From Agarophyton chilense (Eukaryota; Rhodophyta; Florideophyceae; Gracilariales; Gracilariaceae), in the NCBI GenBank assembly GCA_030374765.1, contig JARGXX010000068.1:4526001-4590000 (forward strand): a DNA stretch of 64,000 bases, written 5' to 3'. A model generated the notes under the pieces. The model searched no databases, was not told the DNA's origin, and saw only the letters and a program-made list of their open reading frames with translations. The translations under genes and the position numbers were made by a program. Below are positions 20,123 through 33,500 of this stretch, piece by piece; the stretch's first letter is position 1, and every line of letters begins with the position of its first letter.

Positions 20123-21034
20123 TCACTTTTTCAACTTTTTTCTGACTATTTCCTTATATCCTTCGGGAAAATTCTCGAGAACTAGTTCTTCTACCAGCTT
20201 GTCTGGGTCCTTCTGTCCTTTTGTCAGTTGCGACTGCTCTCTGGGACGTTCATGTGCGCCAGTTGATTCGTCTGACTCATCAGAAAACCCTAGCACTTCT
20301 GCGGTAGAGACGTTAGTCGGCACCACTGCTATTGGATGCGGTAGAGCAGCTGCAACGATATGATTCTTCGGTAAATGATAATCATTATCGGTAAAGTTAC
20401 TAATGAGTATTGGGAAGGGTTTGTCCGGTTCAACGTGGGCAATTCCATTCGCTGCGGGAAGTTTTCGTTGTTCGTAAATGGCAGCATTAGGCTGGTTTAC
20501 CACGGGACCGTTTCGTTGTGTTATCACTTGTACCCAGGTTTGAGATTGAGCCTTTAACACTGTAGGTTTCGACACACGAATCTTTGGTGATATACGACCA
20601 CGAGCCACCTCGTATTCCATTAAGGGTGGAAGTAGAGCAGCTGTAGGGACTTTTTCTAGTGGTCTTCTCACTATAGGCACTGTCGAGCCATCGTCTAACG
20701 TGATTAGTCGACTCCGAAGGCAGATTGCAACCAAGTGTTCTCACTGCATTCCTATTAACATCTCGGATATCCGGCAACGGACGTAACGAATTTGTTCCTG
20801 ATCGGTGGGTCCTAGTTCGGATATCCGAATAAAGTTCGGTCCGGCGCCTGTATCAAGAACTGTCAGGCGGTGGGTCAATAAATCCTTTTCCGAGCCGATG
20901 TCGGCATAAACTTTATAGTTCCTATTCTGCATCATCATAATAAAGTTTTCCCGTTTAGAAGGATAAGTATAACGTCTCCGAAGAAGTTTGAGTTCACAGT
21001 CAAACTGTACTCGGTTTCCAACGGACGGAATCAA
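20123..21034 (-). pseudogene. Retropepsin and downstream linker of the gypsy-type element
   Basis: The upper part contains LTVLDTGAGPNFIRISEL, the aspartic protease active-site loop D-T-G-A. After a stop near 20741 the frame continues to 20123 with a sequence containing TVLKAQSQTWVQVITQR, HVEPDKPFPILISNF and PKNHIVAAALPHP, as found between protease and RT in gypsy polyproteins. Confidence 0.65.
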
Positions 21035-21162
21035 TCTGCTCTACGGAATATGATTAGTTCTCATCAGGACCTTGGGTTTCCAAGCGCGGGAACAAGGAGG
21101 CGAGTACTCCCTGGTCGGCTCTACGCGATGGAATAGGGCCGACCCGCTAGGGGTTCCCTCAC

Positions 21163-23346
21163 TTAGTTTCCCGACTGAGGTGGGTCGTTCTCCCTTGGGG
21201 CGTTGCTTCCAACTTGCGAATTAGCCTGTGGTGCTTCAGTGTTTTGAATCATTGGAGCTCTAGATTGACGTCGAGGATGGTAGCTTAGCCATCTTCTGAC
21301 TTTCCAGTATGTACCAGCTGGCACTCGAGTTCTTTCCTCCTCTGAGAAAGTCTCGTAATTTGAGAGGACGCGAACTAAATCCTTTGCAGAAAGGGTACAT
21401 TCTGAAGACAGATGATGACGACCATAGCACACATAGCATATTAACGCTTCACGGCGTGCTGCCGACCTCAGTTGTGATCGAGACGCTATTGGCGTTTCCA
21501 CCCATCCAGTTTTTCTATTCTTGAATCCTCCTTCCGGGGGTTTAATGTATGCACGGGGTACTGGGCGTCTGCCCTCTATAGCCCTTAGAACTTCTTCTTC
21601 TGGGGATTCTGAGTGAGGTAGATACTCTGTGGGCACCAATGAGTGCCTATAATCTATAAGGTGAATAGCATTGTCTTGCGATTGGTTATCGTGTCTAGCG
21701 AACGAAGACTCTTGAGATTCAACAGGAGATTCCATGTGGATCAACTTTCGAGTGGACTTCGAAGCTTGTTTGTGTCTTTCTTCTGCTTTGGATGCGCCAA
21801 GCTTTTTGGTGTTCCGCGAAACTCCGCGAACTCTTACCGCGTCACTTTCAGCTTGCGCGAACTGAACCAACTCCAGAAATGGGGTTCTTTCATGCTTTTC
21901 TCAAAATCGAGCCACTAGAGATTTGATGTTGGGATCGAGTCCATCAATGAACAAGGTAATCTTGTCCTCTGTTGAGTGAACGTTTCCACAGCCCGTGGCC
22001 ATTCTGTTAAACCTCGAGCTGTAATCTGCTTCTCCCTCACCAGGTTTCCGGGTCACATCACGAAGATCCAAGATAGCCTGTAAGATTTCGTTTGATGTCG
22101 CATAGCTCAGCAGTAAGTACTGTACTGCCTTTGGCCAGGACGTCACACCTCCTTCGTCAGCGGTCAGGGATCCGCAAACGGAACGATATTGCTCGGACGC
22201 AAAACCCGTCAAGAAATGTGGTAATGAAACCCCAGCTTGAGGTTCACTCATTTCTAAGGTGTCCGCCTCTGCAACAAAACGAGTAAGGAACTCGATAACG
22301 AGAATGGACCTTTTTCTATCGAAGACTAGATCATTCAGTCCAATCTTCAACCGCCTAATGCGGTCCTTAACCTTTGCGGTGTCGCGACCCGATCGCTTCT
22401 TTCCTCCTTTCATAAAGCGATAATACCGGTAGTCCAGAACCTTCCGATACAACGGATTCGTACGAGGAAGTTGCCTGAGACGCTTGTACTTAGGATCTTT
22501 CTTCCTTAATAGCGAAGAAGACTTGTTCCTCTTCCTAGAACGGGAACTACGATGATCATCATCACTTGCATCGTCAGTGGACGTGTTCAACGAGTCAGAT
22601 TCGTAAGAACTGGAGTCCTCATCCTCCGATCTTGATGAATCATCACTCGTGTCAGGCTTGGAATTTCGCTTCTTGCGACGTCTCGACTTCGATTTCTTCG
22701 AACGCTCCTCCCTCAAGGGGACTTCATTTTCGTCTTTCACGACTTGGGTAGCAGTAGTCTGTGCATTCACTACTGCCTCCAGACGTTCCAGACGACGGTT
22801 AAATCGATTTTTCTCCAAGTCAACGGTCAGACCCGGTTATGCCTCCGGAGCATTACCATGCCTTTCCATTACTTGGTTCAAATCCTCTCGCAGGGTTCCC
22901 ACAACGGTGGACATCTGGTCCTTTTCTTCTCGACGAGTCAGTACGCCTTGTTCTCGGCACAAGAGCTCGACTTCTTCGGTAATGATCGCCATCTGCGATT
23001 CCAATCCAATGATTCGCTCACGATAGGCGTTTGACTCATATTTGGGACTAAGCACCTGAACGCGTAAATCATTTTCTCCAGCAGAGGCTACGACCTGTTG
23101 ATCTCTAGGTTCATTATGGGACCCATCGGCCTCCATGGTTGGTTGAATAGCCAACTCCACGGGCATGGGTACATCCGAGAGATCTCGTCTATTGGTCACC
23201 GAACGAGAGCGCGTCATCGCCTGACGGTATAGTCGCTCTTCGGCTTCTGTGGATGAGGCATGCCTCGGTCGCAGACGTGGGTCCGAAGGACCCGGGGCAC
23301 CAGTACTACACTGGGTCTTCTTTTTCGGCATTCCGAACAAATCCAA
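21163..23346 (-). pseudogene. Gag region of the gypsy-type element, with CCHC knuckle
   Basis: Three open blocks: 23346-22837 (coiled, charged N-terminus), 22818-21901 (Ser/Lys/Arg-rich stretch, then an alpha-helical capsid-like region with LTRFVAEADTLEMSEPQAG and YSSRFNRMATGCG), and 21870-21163. The last contains a zinc knuckle CYVCYGRHHLSSEC with C-x2-C-x4-H-x4-C spacing, the nucleic-acid-binding motif of retroelement nucleocapsid. The blocks are separated by stops or shifts. Confidence 0.65.
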
Positions 23347-26300
23347 TGTTCGGCGACGAAATAATTGAGGTCTTCAATTGAATACGACAGCTGAGTTAAC
23401 TACGGAACTCTGTAATAGATGGAAGTGGTCGGAAACCGCTCCCGAGATCGTATTCCATTCGGGTTAAAGATCGGTATCGATTCCACGTTCCAGGTGCGAA
23501 ATATTTGGAGTAGCCAACCACAGTGTTTCTAAGTCGGGAGACTACTTGTAGTATCCGCTCTACGGAGAGAACAGACACCTGCGGCAGTGTTCGGGACTGC
23601 CAAATGGGTGCTTGCGGCTAAGGGAAAGGTGTGGTAGAGCACAAAACTAGTCAGCTAGAATGGAGGTTGTAAGGCCCCACTCGCCAATGAGGGTGGTTGG
23701 TACTATGGAACGGACAACTATGTGTTGTAGCTTGTCCGGATCTCCGTCTGAGGAATCCTGAACAAGGAACAATGGAGGTGTGAACCCGTTTGTTGTCTCG
23801 TTTACTTTGGAGTCGGCGCTCCCCTATGTGCCTTAAGTACAGTGCACAGGGGTGAGCGCCGCACATAATAATATCTAGGTATAAACTTGGTTAGCCGATT
23901 AATCGCTCTACAGTAGGGGATAATGGTTGCCACGTGGCTACCCACTACAGTTTATGCGCCGTTGCAAATCCGGTATTTCCCCATAAAGGGTCGAATCGCA
24001 TGCGCCGTGGCAGACCGAGCTCCCACGTGTAACATACCACCTCACGGACCATCTGCAGGTTTCCGCTTCATAACTTCATCCTAGCCGTTACACTCACTTA
24101 TGAGTATCATCATACTTAGCAAAAAATCTTCCATTGGCATTCCGACAGTGCATAATACTGCAGACTGTACGAAGCGCAGTCCACGTTCGTGACAATGCCA
24201 AACTTTGAGGACCGGTTCCGGATTGCAGAGTTACAGACATATGTGTAGTATTGATTGTCGTACAATCACCTCTGGGGTATGCTACTGTCTTGTCTCGGTA
24301 GCGTAGTGACGCTCAACCGTAGGGAGCGTGTTGAGGCTCAACCTTAGAAGGTAGACGTAGTAAACCTCGATGGTAACAGGGCACAGTGAAAACCCGCAGG
24401 GGCAAACGGCGGGGCGACTAGCCTATACCGGGTAGGTCAACGATGGTAGGCGTCGACGCGCGGGAAAGCCTGTGTGGTAGTTGAGAAACAATGAACCAAA
24501 AGATATAGTTGTGACCCAAGTGATGCCTATCTTTGTCAGATTATGATGGGGGAGGTGCAGTTCCCTATATGCAGTGGACTGCATTCTCCAGATCACCCAG
24601 GAGGTGCCAACAAGGCACGGTCTTTGACCTAGTGTCAGAGACCTGGCCAACACTGGCTACAGTGCCAGGTGGACACTCAACTACTGTACTAAAATACATA
24701 TAATTACAATTACTATTACTAACAATTACTCAACCAGAAGGTACATTTCAAAACTACGCGTGGCTGACAACTCCTAGATGGAAGCTCGCCCGGAGCTGCA
24801 TGGCCGATGATCCCTCGCATCCATCACCTACAAGGTCAGTTTAGTATATTAACAACCTCAAAGGTCAGACTTTCTACCACTATACGACATTGATGGCTGA
24901 TAATCTTCCGAGTTTTTTGAGAGCCGCCTTCGCGGCGAGACATGGAAACAAGATGCTGTCATCTCTAACGTCGTGGCCCCTTTCGGTACATTTTATTAAG
25001 GTCCTACCATCTGAAACGCTGATGAGTCATGAGGGAGGTTTCTTCAAGTTTGACGGGGGGGGTAATCGGTTTACAGTACCTTTGTTGTATGAAATGCCGT
25101 CTCGTGCTTTCTATTTGTTCTTTTGACTACAAGTTGACTTGTATGGGCCGTCTGCGGCTTTTCGTGCGCAAATTCGGCCTTTGTTTATCGCTTTTCTTCT
25201 TCTGCAGATCACACTCAATCGTCAACCATGTGAAGCTTGTTCTTAGTCTTGCAGGGTGGGTATTGTAGTGCAACGCCAAGGGCGGCGGAAACACACGAAG
25301 ATGTACGAGTCTTCCTCCAAGGAGGGTAGCACGGCGACGGAGCCTCTCCGGAGTGAACACGACTAAGTCGGGGTGTAAGGCCGAGGTTCACCGGCACGCC
25401 AAGCGGGGAGAGTGCGGGATGCTAGAAGGGAGCAGACCAGGTATGAGCTGTATTCCAAGGGAGTAGGCAAGTCTAGAGATCGAGTAATGCACCCACAGGA
25501 GTGGCGGTAAACCCGGTAAGCCGGCGCGCGGCACACGCGCGAGCAGCACGAATAACCAACCATAAAGCAAAAGGGGGAGCTACCACGAGAGTGGGTAAAC
25601 GATAAAGAGGGGACCACCCAGTGGGGGCGATCGGGGGCATGGGCCACGAGAGCCAAAAGAAATATGTAGCAAACCCAATACTGGGGCGAGAACACGGCAC
25701 TGGTATGAAAGATATACACGCTAACAGCGGTGAGTCTCCTGTTGACGCAGGGTGGATAAGTCTACCGTTAGTAACGCGGCTTCACCTCCGTAGAGTGTGG
25801 AAGACTCACGAAAGCGGAAAAAGACTTAGAGCCAAGAACCCTGGTTGGGGAGGTTTACTGAGTGTCAGGGCGAGATCGCCCTGGCACTATATAATGTAGA
25901 ATACTGTAAAGAGCTCCCTAACCTAGTGCAGTAAAGCTAAATAAATAGAGAAATATCCAGCTATGCTGTGCCAACCAGTCCTGGGCCATCCGTGGTACAC
26001 GTGGGTAAGTCACACCCGATTCGGGGCCACGGCGCACGGCCGCAGGTGCACTTTGCGTACAACGCGTATACACCTGGCTACGCCAGCCCGCTAGTAGCGG
26101 TATTACTCATAGATCTCACAAGTATCGCCCGAGGCGGAAAAACAACCAAATCCTGGAAAACGGCCCTCACGAGGGTTGCACTTCAGATATGAGCACGGTG
26201 GGGCGGGTACATGGGGCCTTGATGTTCGACTTTTTTCGCTAGAGCTCTTTGTTGTGGTGTTGTCTTTCTATTTATGCGTCGAGTGGCTTTTCTCATGTGC

Positions 26301-27197
26301 TTTCCGATTGCTCAACGAAAAGGTGCGAAGTGTAGGGCCAATATGGAGGTCGTTGGAGGAGCGAGATACTTGCATGGCGTATTTGAAGAACGCGCTGAAG
26401 TATTTCTTTAGCTCAAAGTGCAATAAATCAATGTTAGATTCCAGCTTTTGGCGCAGTGATTTCGGTTTAACAGCCGAACTTATATGTCAAATCGTAGTTT
26501 TAGGTCGTGTAAAGGTCACCCACTTCAATCCATGTCGTCAAAGTAGTGAAATGTAGGAGGTTAAAAGATTTTTCATTTGCATGGGAGCAGATGTATTTTT
26601 CATGTTTTTTTGGAGGTCGTTGTAGACGATAGGGTTTAAAGCTGCCAGAGAAATGGTGTTCTTCTTTGTTTGCACTGTTTCTTCAAATAACTCGCGCAGC
26701 ATGGCGCCCCTAATCATACTAGAGTGTGTTAGGTCGGGAATTTAATTCAAATCGACAATAGATTTTATCCATTTGGAATCGACACAGTATGTCAAATTGA
26801 CGGAACGGAATAGTTCTGTAGTTTTTAAGTCCATCTCTGTGATTTTTTAAGCTCGCGCTGTGCTTTACTTGCAATACTGATCATATGAGCAGAGAAATTT
26901 CCTGATTGAGGCAGATTCCGTGCGGACAAGGCGAGGAAGAGTAGTAGACGTAGAAAAGAAAGACGGTTTCTAATAAATGATATTCGTTTACTTATCATCC
27001 GTTTGACTGCCGCCATCGGCGATTAAAGTTACGTCGCGCATTGCGATCGAACAAACGTAATGTATGTTGAACTATTTTAGTGAATCTAGTGATCGATGGA
27101 GGTAACTACGCTGGTTGCGTTGTTTTTTTAAGTAAGGCGTGATGCTTTTTATTTACTGTGAAGGGATCTTGTGTGTGCTTAAATGCCCCTGCTGTTT
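23347..27197. other. Non-coding zone above the gypsy element, probably leader/LTR and older repeats
   Basis: No supported gene in ~3.8 kb. 23350-24680 has the base composition of the adjacent element and is probably its 5' leader and LTR. 25200-26170 is a GC-richer block with small palindromes, such as the hairpin around GCCAGGGCGATC at 25865-25885, unlike the flanking AT-rich DNA; it may be another LTR or a structured repeat. The minus strand at 26560-27016 reads as a partly open frame (MAAVKRMISKRISF...) with no family match. Confidence 0.4.
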
Positions 27198-27731
27198 CTT
27201 TTGTACGAGAGACACAACTATTCTAAGGTCTCTGCGACTGATGGCCTTATGTGAAATCCGGTCTCATATGACGCCGCTTTTTATTTCTCTGTACTTAAAA
27301 AAAGAATGAAATCTACAAACTCTGCATAATTGGAACATATTGCCAAACGCTATTTCTTTGATGGTCTCAACATTTCAAATATGAATTACTAGATGATTGA
27401 AAAAAATGTTTCTTTTTGACATGTTTTTTTTTGGATCGTTTGAGGCCAAAAATATTTTGTTGTTGTTTTCATTGCGACTACTTAAGTTTGCTAGGAAAAA
27501 ATTATATTGTTTTAAAGAAGAGTACTAAAGCTCTGTTTGACTAGATTTCCGATGCTTTTCTTCAACGATAAAGATGAACGGTTTTTATTTTTGTTTTCTT
27601 CCTTTCTGCTCTAAAATTAAAAATTCATATCTTGAATGAATTTCAGTTTCTTTTTAAGAGAAATTTTGGTCTCATATGAGGCAAATCTGGCCTCAGGTGA
27701 GGCCATTTCTCCGGGAGTGTAGACACTAGAA
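27198..27731 (+). repeat. Dispersed ~0.52 kb repeat, copy B (MITE-like)
   Basis: Direct-orientation homologue of 18476-18999. It carries TCTCATATGACG at the left and GGTCTCATATGAGGC plus CTCAGGTGAGGCCA at the right, so the palindromic sub-terminal motif is kept at both ends. No transposase sequence lies inside or beside it. Confidence 0.75.
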
Positions 27732-27774
27732 CGCTATCTACGCCTGCAACCTACGCAGGTACTATCTACGCGTA

Positions 27775-27824
27775 TGCCTGCTGACGGAACCCTATGTCCT
27801 CTTTGGGTTCCGTCCAGCCAGGCA
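27775..27824. repeat. Inverted repeat/hairpin
   Basis: TGCCTGCTGACGGAACCC pairs with GGGTTCCGTCCAGCCAGGCA across a 12-nt loop, with one small bulge. It lies 45 nt right of repeat copy B. Function unknown. Confidence 0.7.
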
Positions 27825-30508
27825 GAGCCGGAAACGGCTACAATTATTCTGATTGGAATTGAGGAAGATTTTTTATGCTCTAAATTTTGTTTCTAATCAT
27901 TAACACTGTCATGAAAAACTAGAAATATTTAAAAAAGATTTTTGACGGAAGGATCATATTCATCGCATGAGACTACATGAAACTTCTTCTAATCCTTCTA
28001 GACACAAGAAATGTAAAAAAAAGACAGTACACTTCTTGTTTGAAGACTGAATCTCTGACGGAAGTATCCAAGATAGTCTTGGTATCTGTGGGACAAACGA
28101 GTTCATTTTTCTGCTGGACGTGACCAATTATTGCAGAGGTTTTGGCTACCACATATCTTTAAAGCTAATGTCAAATAACCGTACAGAGCTCTTTGAAAGT
28201 AATATAAAAAACCAAAAGAAGACGTTAGGCTTGACAGATTGACTAAAGCGTCAAAAAATCAACTCTTTGATGAGCAAGATTCAAATTTTCTTAAGTGCTT
28301 AACTAGAAAAATCCATGATCTAAGGTACGCAAATGCAATCTGTCTGATTAATAGTCTTAACGGAAATAATATCCAAAACAACAACATGAGAGGGTTGGCA
28401 ATCATATAAAATTACGCTCTAATACGAGTTTTGCATTATATACGGAAATGTGAGATTAATATCTCTTTTGTGGTAGTTGAGGACGTCTGCACTTCTCATA
28501 TTTCAATTTACAAGCTTTTCATTGTCACAAAAAATCGAAACAGATTATCAAGTCTTTCTAAAACTGACAAAAAATGCCTTAATCAAAAACGCTTTGTACT
28601 ACAAAAAACGATTTTTTTGCTTGTATCGATGTTAAAGTCAAACATAGACCGCTTTTGCTCAGTTTTGTATTTGCAGCTATCCTTCATAAACCTAAAGGAC
28701 AAATACTGAAAAAATTGGCAATCGATTTCAGAAGCAACCTGGTTTCCGTGAGACAAGTATAAGTTGGTCTTTTAAATGTGAGAAAGTCTGAAAAGTTCCT
28801 ACTCCTATCCAACATTGGAGAAAATTTTCGCCATCAACACCGTACATTGTATCTTATTCTCATGATTGTGAAAAAATTGGGTTTGTATGAGACAATACAA
28901 GTTCTGGAAGGACTTTAGACTACATTAAACATTTGTTAGGTTTTAAAAACAGTTCTTTTCGTTGCTTTATGGCGAAAGAACTTGGACGCAGCGCGCAACA
29001 TCTTTGATGTCCAAGTTGATTTCCTTGTTTCACATTGAGAATTAGATGGAGGGTTTGCGCCGCTGACCCACGAAGGTGGACGTTGTGGCTCTTCTTCGCT
29101 AGGATGTGCAGATTTCATGTTGACTTAGCATGATAGTAGTTTCTTCTTCTTCATTACTACACAAAATAGCACTCTACTCATACTCGTTGAGAGTCTCTTA
29201 CCTAAAACAATTACCAAAGTTGAGTTCTTGTGAACACGAACTCCACCATTCCATTCAGTCAAGGAAAAACCGTGTAAAGTTGGGGTAGCCATGAAACGCA
29301 GACCAAGCAGAAGAAGGACTACGATATTTTTACTCGAATTAGCGACAAATTTGTTATTGCCACGTGGTGAGGAAGAGATATGAGCTCCTGGACTTCTTTT
29401 TACCCAAAGCGAAGCCGGAAAAAAAACCTTCGCCCTCACAGCCAGGCAATAACCAAGACATATTTGTCATGCACCGAAAAAAGAAGAGAACCTGCCTCGC
29501 TTGCCGTGTTTCATTAAAACTGCGAGCTTTCAAGGGTCCCAGGCTCGAAAGGGGAAAAAGACATTTGCTCCTTTTCTTGGAAGCAGTTTTGATAAGGTAA
29601 TAAGAAACCCTAATTTCTACAAGAGTTTCTCGTTTAATGTGCCATGAAAAGAGGAAGGTAAAAACTTGAAAAAAGTTACCGTTTCGCCACGCAGCAGCCA
29701 CAAGTACTAGCAATGTTGTGGGCTAATACTGTGAAGTCTACTGGGCCATGTGCCATGCATGATTTGGAAGCAGATTATTCCTTTAAACTCACGTGATGCT
29801 GGTGTTACCGAAAAGTTTGCTTTTCTCGTGTTGGCTTGCGTTGTGAGAACTCCCTCTTGGCAGGATCATTGTGAATCCATGAAGACTAGCAAAACAGGGG
29901 AGCAGAACAGTATCTACAATTGGCCGATCTTTGAAGGGGTATCCCTACCGGCACAACTTAAACATTCTGGAGTGTTGCTGCTAGAGTTTCGAAATCTCTT
30001 CTCACCCAGTTCTGCGAATAAAAATGCTGTCGCTTCCATGGATGTGGCGCTTATGTCTTCTGCATCCGATGCCTCGTTCACGTGGTGGTTGTTTAAAGCT
30101 ACCGCACTCATAGGATTTTCTTACTTCATGTTGGGGTTGTTCTACGCGTGTTTCTAGTGTTTCTCGTGGTGAGAGAGATCGCTTCTCGCTTGCAATGCTT
30201 ACAGATTGTAGGTTGGGCTTCCCAAATATTAATTTCCTCAACCCATGAGCTGTGCATTGGGCCAATAGCTTCTGTCCAGAGACATGTACTAAGGGTAGCA
30301 ATTTCTAATGCAGAGAGCTCTTCGGCTCGAATGGTCTATCTCTGCAACAGACTGTTCATGCTTAACCTTACTCCGTGTGGTAGGGCTACAAAGGTGATGC
30401 ACCAGATAAAACTTGTAGAAGCTTAGCGTTCCACCGCGAACGACCCCAATTGACGTACTTACATCTTCACTCCCTTCGCGTCTAACCCGCTTCTTTTTCC
30501 CCCACGCA
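27825..30508. other. 2.7 kb region without a supportable gene
   Basis: 27830-28930 is strongly AT-rich with only short ORFs, none recognised. 28930-30426 is closer to genic composition. The longest plus ORF (29750-30157, 135 codons) ends in a hydrophobic segment but has no similarity I can name. The last ~80 nt is a C/T-rich leader of the next gene. Confidence 0.4.
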
Positions 30509-33500
30509 ATGACTTTATCTCGGAATTATGCCTCGCGCCCGTCGAAGTACCCCACTGACAGTTCATCGCATCGTCCTTATCCACCGTCATCCTCATTCGC
30601 ACGCAAGCGACCATTCAGTTCACCATTCTGTACCCCATCCCCTCCCTCACCAAGTTATCGCTACCACAGCCCGTCGCGCCAGCGATCTTCGCCCCATCCA
30701 AGAATTCGAAGGTTTTCTTCACCACAGTCTTCCTCCCGGTCCTCACAAGCCGCCACTTTTATGAGGCCCCTCAAACGTTCCCGAACTGAACCGCTTTTCA
30801 ACGTCTTTCCTAGAGACTTCCATGAACAGAGCTTCAGTGTCACATCACCAGGCATATTCTTCGCCGCGCTTTCATCCAGCACGCTGTCAGACCGCACATT
30901 ACACTGTGTATCAACAGGAGTTGAACACAAAGAAGGCGTAGCCTATGTGTGGGATGTAACATCACATCCCCTGTCCCTCAAACTGCGTGGTAAGCTCCGT
31001 CACCCGAGTCGTGTGTATAGAGCAGTTTTGTCTTCAGATGCATCGACTGCCATTACCACTTGTCAAGATGGTGATATTCGTGTGTGGTCAGCTGCTGGGA
31101 AGGATTACAATATGAAGAAGTTACCTTTTCATCGTTCGTGTAAGAATGCACGATCATGTGCTATATCTGAGGACGGAAAGTACGCCGCCGTTTCTTTCTA
31201 CAAGGGTTCTAGACGGGGCATTGAAAACGATCGTTCAAACCCTGTGTCGACCTTTCAAAGTGAAGTGTTTGTATTTCGACTCAAATCAAGCTTGGAACTG
31301 TTTCGAACTACTGAAGATGGAATAGCTGATCAAGTTATGCTCTCTGAGAATGCTTCTGTTATAGCCATTGGTTTATGTGGCGTTCATCCTGCGCCTAAAG
31401 TTGCTCGGGGACATAGAATTGTGCTAGTCAACAATCTAGGGAGACTTTTAACTATAATTCGAGATTCCTTCCCACCGGACCAACACGGCTGCACATCATG
31501 GCATATGTCACCGAATGGCTCAATGCTTTCTTTGTGCTCAAAAAATAATAACTTACATGTCTACCATAGTGGACACCGTAAAGACTGGACTCAACCTCCA
31601 ACCATTCTAGAATCTCGGGCATTTCAGAAGTTTTCTAGATGTCGATTTGTTGGAAATTCTGACCTTTTGTGTGCCGTAGGAACCGCAGGAAAGTTCAAGG
31701 AGGCGATCCTCGGTCTTTTTCGAGTGAGCGATGCAACTTTGCTATTCGTTCTTCCTGTGCACATCTCCATCGGAACCATTCTTGACATCCACCCTTATAT
31801 ATCGGTATCAGACAGACCCCAGTTTGATAACCCGTCTATCTCGTTGAGCTTCATTTCGGCGAAGGCTTCCAAATCTGGACCTGTTCTAAACCTCAACAAT
31901 TTTAGCAATTCAAGAGAATCATCATGTAAGGCTACAGGGCTTTCACATTCTGAACTAAAGATCCCAGATTCAACTTCAGGGCACCACCTCAATAACTCCT
32001 CGCGAAGCCCAGAAAAGAATCAAACCACCAATTCAGGACACACCCCATTCCGCTTATGCAGAGATCCATCACCCCTAAGTGCACCACGTACTGAGTCCCC
32101 GTCAGCCTCACGGTCTTCTGCAGCAATGAGGTCGTCAGATTCTTCATCAAAAACTCCGTTGCATAGCAGATTCGCATCTTGGTTAATCGACAATGAAGGG
32201 AAATGTTCCGTGACGAGAAGTGAAACTGAGTTGGGACAATCAGGGTTTTGTGAAAATCAAACGAGTGGTCAAAATAAAGATCCAACTCCTCCGGGTTCCG
32301 GTGAATTAGTTCTTGATCGCCAAAGGCAGGCATGTAGAAGACTACCGAATGATCATATTACCCCGTTGTTGGAAAAACAGAAAAGCACGCAACTCAGAGA
32401 AGCAGATGTCCATATCGCAACTCAAGGTTCATCGGAAAAACCGCCAACTCTTATGAACACCAAATCCATGAACCGTTTGAAACCTGTTTCTTTGTCAAAA
32501 AGCGGGCTCGAACCTAAGTCAAGAACCAAGTCAGAAACTGAGAATGCCGGAATTCTCCATGAATCTCATTTGAAGTCAAAAAAATCACTGTCCCCTTCAT
32601 CAACTGACAAGCAGATAATTTTTCCCGTTCCAGAGGAAAATAGCTCAATAGGGCTCCGAGAGAAGACCCTTGTACAAAATGAAAAAGATGACAAGGCCTT
32701 GAGCACGCTCGAGGCTCCAAACATCGAGACCTCAAGCAACCAAAGAAAGGAAACACTCCATGGCCAGGTTGCGTCACTTAAACAAAATTTTAAGGCTTCT
32801 GAATATTCAAGTTCTACTGGGCACAATAGTAACACAAAGGAGCATCATCAAAGATGCAAACCTCAGCCTAAACAGAGAGTTATGCAACCTTGTACCCAGA
32901 ACGAAAACGTGGTCAAAACCCTCCAAAAGAAAACTTGCGAACCGAGCAGTCCTGTGCAGAAATGTACCCATGATCCGGTTCAGAAATCGAGAGAGAAGAT
33001 GTCTGCTATTGTCAATGATGAAAAATCCAAGTTGGGCGATTTGGAACAAAAAGAGAATGACCCGGGCTTGAGAGAAGATAAATCGATACGGATGACTGAG
33101 GGAAAGGCACAGCGACGCTCTCTGCATGACGAGGGAAGAGGAAAGACCTGCGATAGTCATACAACTTTGAAAAAAATTCGTGACAAGGACAAGGATAAGG
33201 AGCGCACCACCGCACTTTCTGAGTCGCCCCAATCTGAAGATTGGACACCGGCAAATCGGTTTGCTGCAAGGGAACACAATAGAATGAGAAAATCGGCGAC
33301 CGTTTGTAAGGTCAATGGATCCACACAGGATCTCAAATCGCCTACTTTGAGGAAGAGCGTTCCAGATCCGAACAACACTAAGTCTCCCTCAAAAGCCAAC
33401 CAGGAGCAGGTACGTGCCGAAAACGAAACAACAAGACCAGCATCTCGAGAAGCGATGCTGGCGAAATCTACATTGAAAAGGTCACGCGGTTGTAAGGGCG

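Larger units (their letters stand above)
19270..23346 (-). mobile_element. Ty3/gypsy-type retrotransposon, truncated after RT
   Basis: On the minus strand the order is gag (23346-21163), protease (21034-20741), linker (20734-20123) and reverse transcriptase (19978-~19270). That is the Ty3/gypsy order, but RNase H, integrase and the 3' LTR are absent. The RT is broken by stops. A 5' LTR should lie above 23346 in window coordinates; no pair is available to define it. Many frame breaks between sections show an old copy. Confidence 0.75.

Noticed and set aside
23560..23620. Minus-strand TGGCAGTCCCGAACACTG as primer-binding site of the gypsy element
   Set aside because: Begins with TGG as expected, but the matching tRNA T-loop would lack the invariant A; no LTR end could be set next to it.
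29750..30157. 135-codon ORF with a hydrophobic end, considered as a third member of the 45.5/47.7 kb family
   Set aside because: It lacks the signal peptide, C-x-x-F-R and GVT-x-x-N motifs; only the hydrophobic tail is similar.
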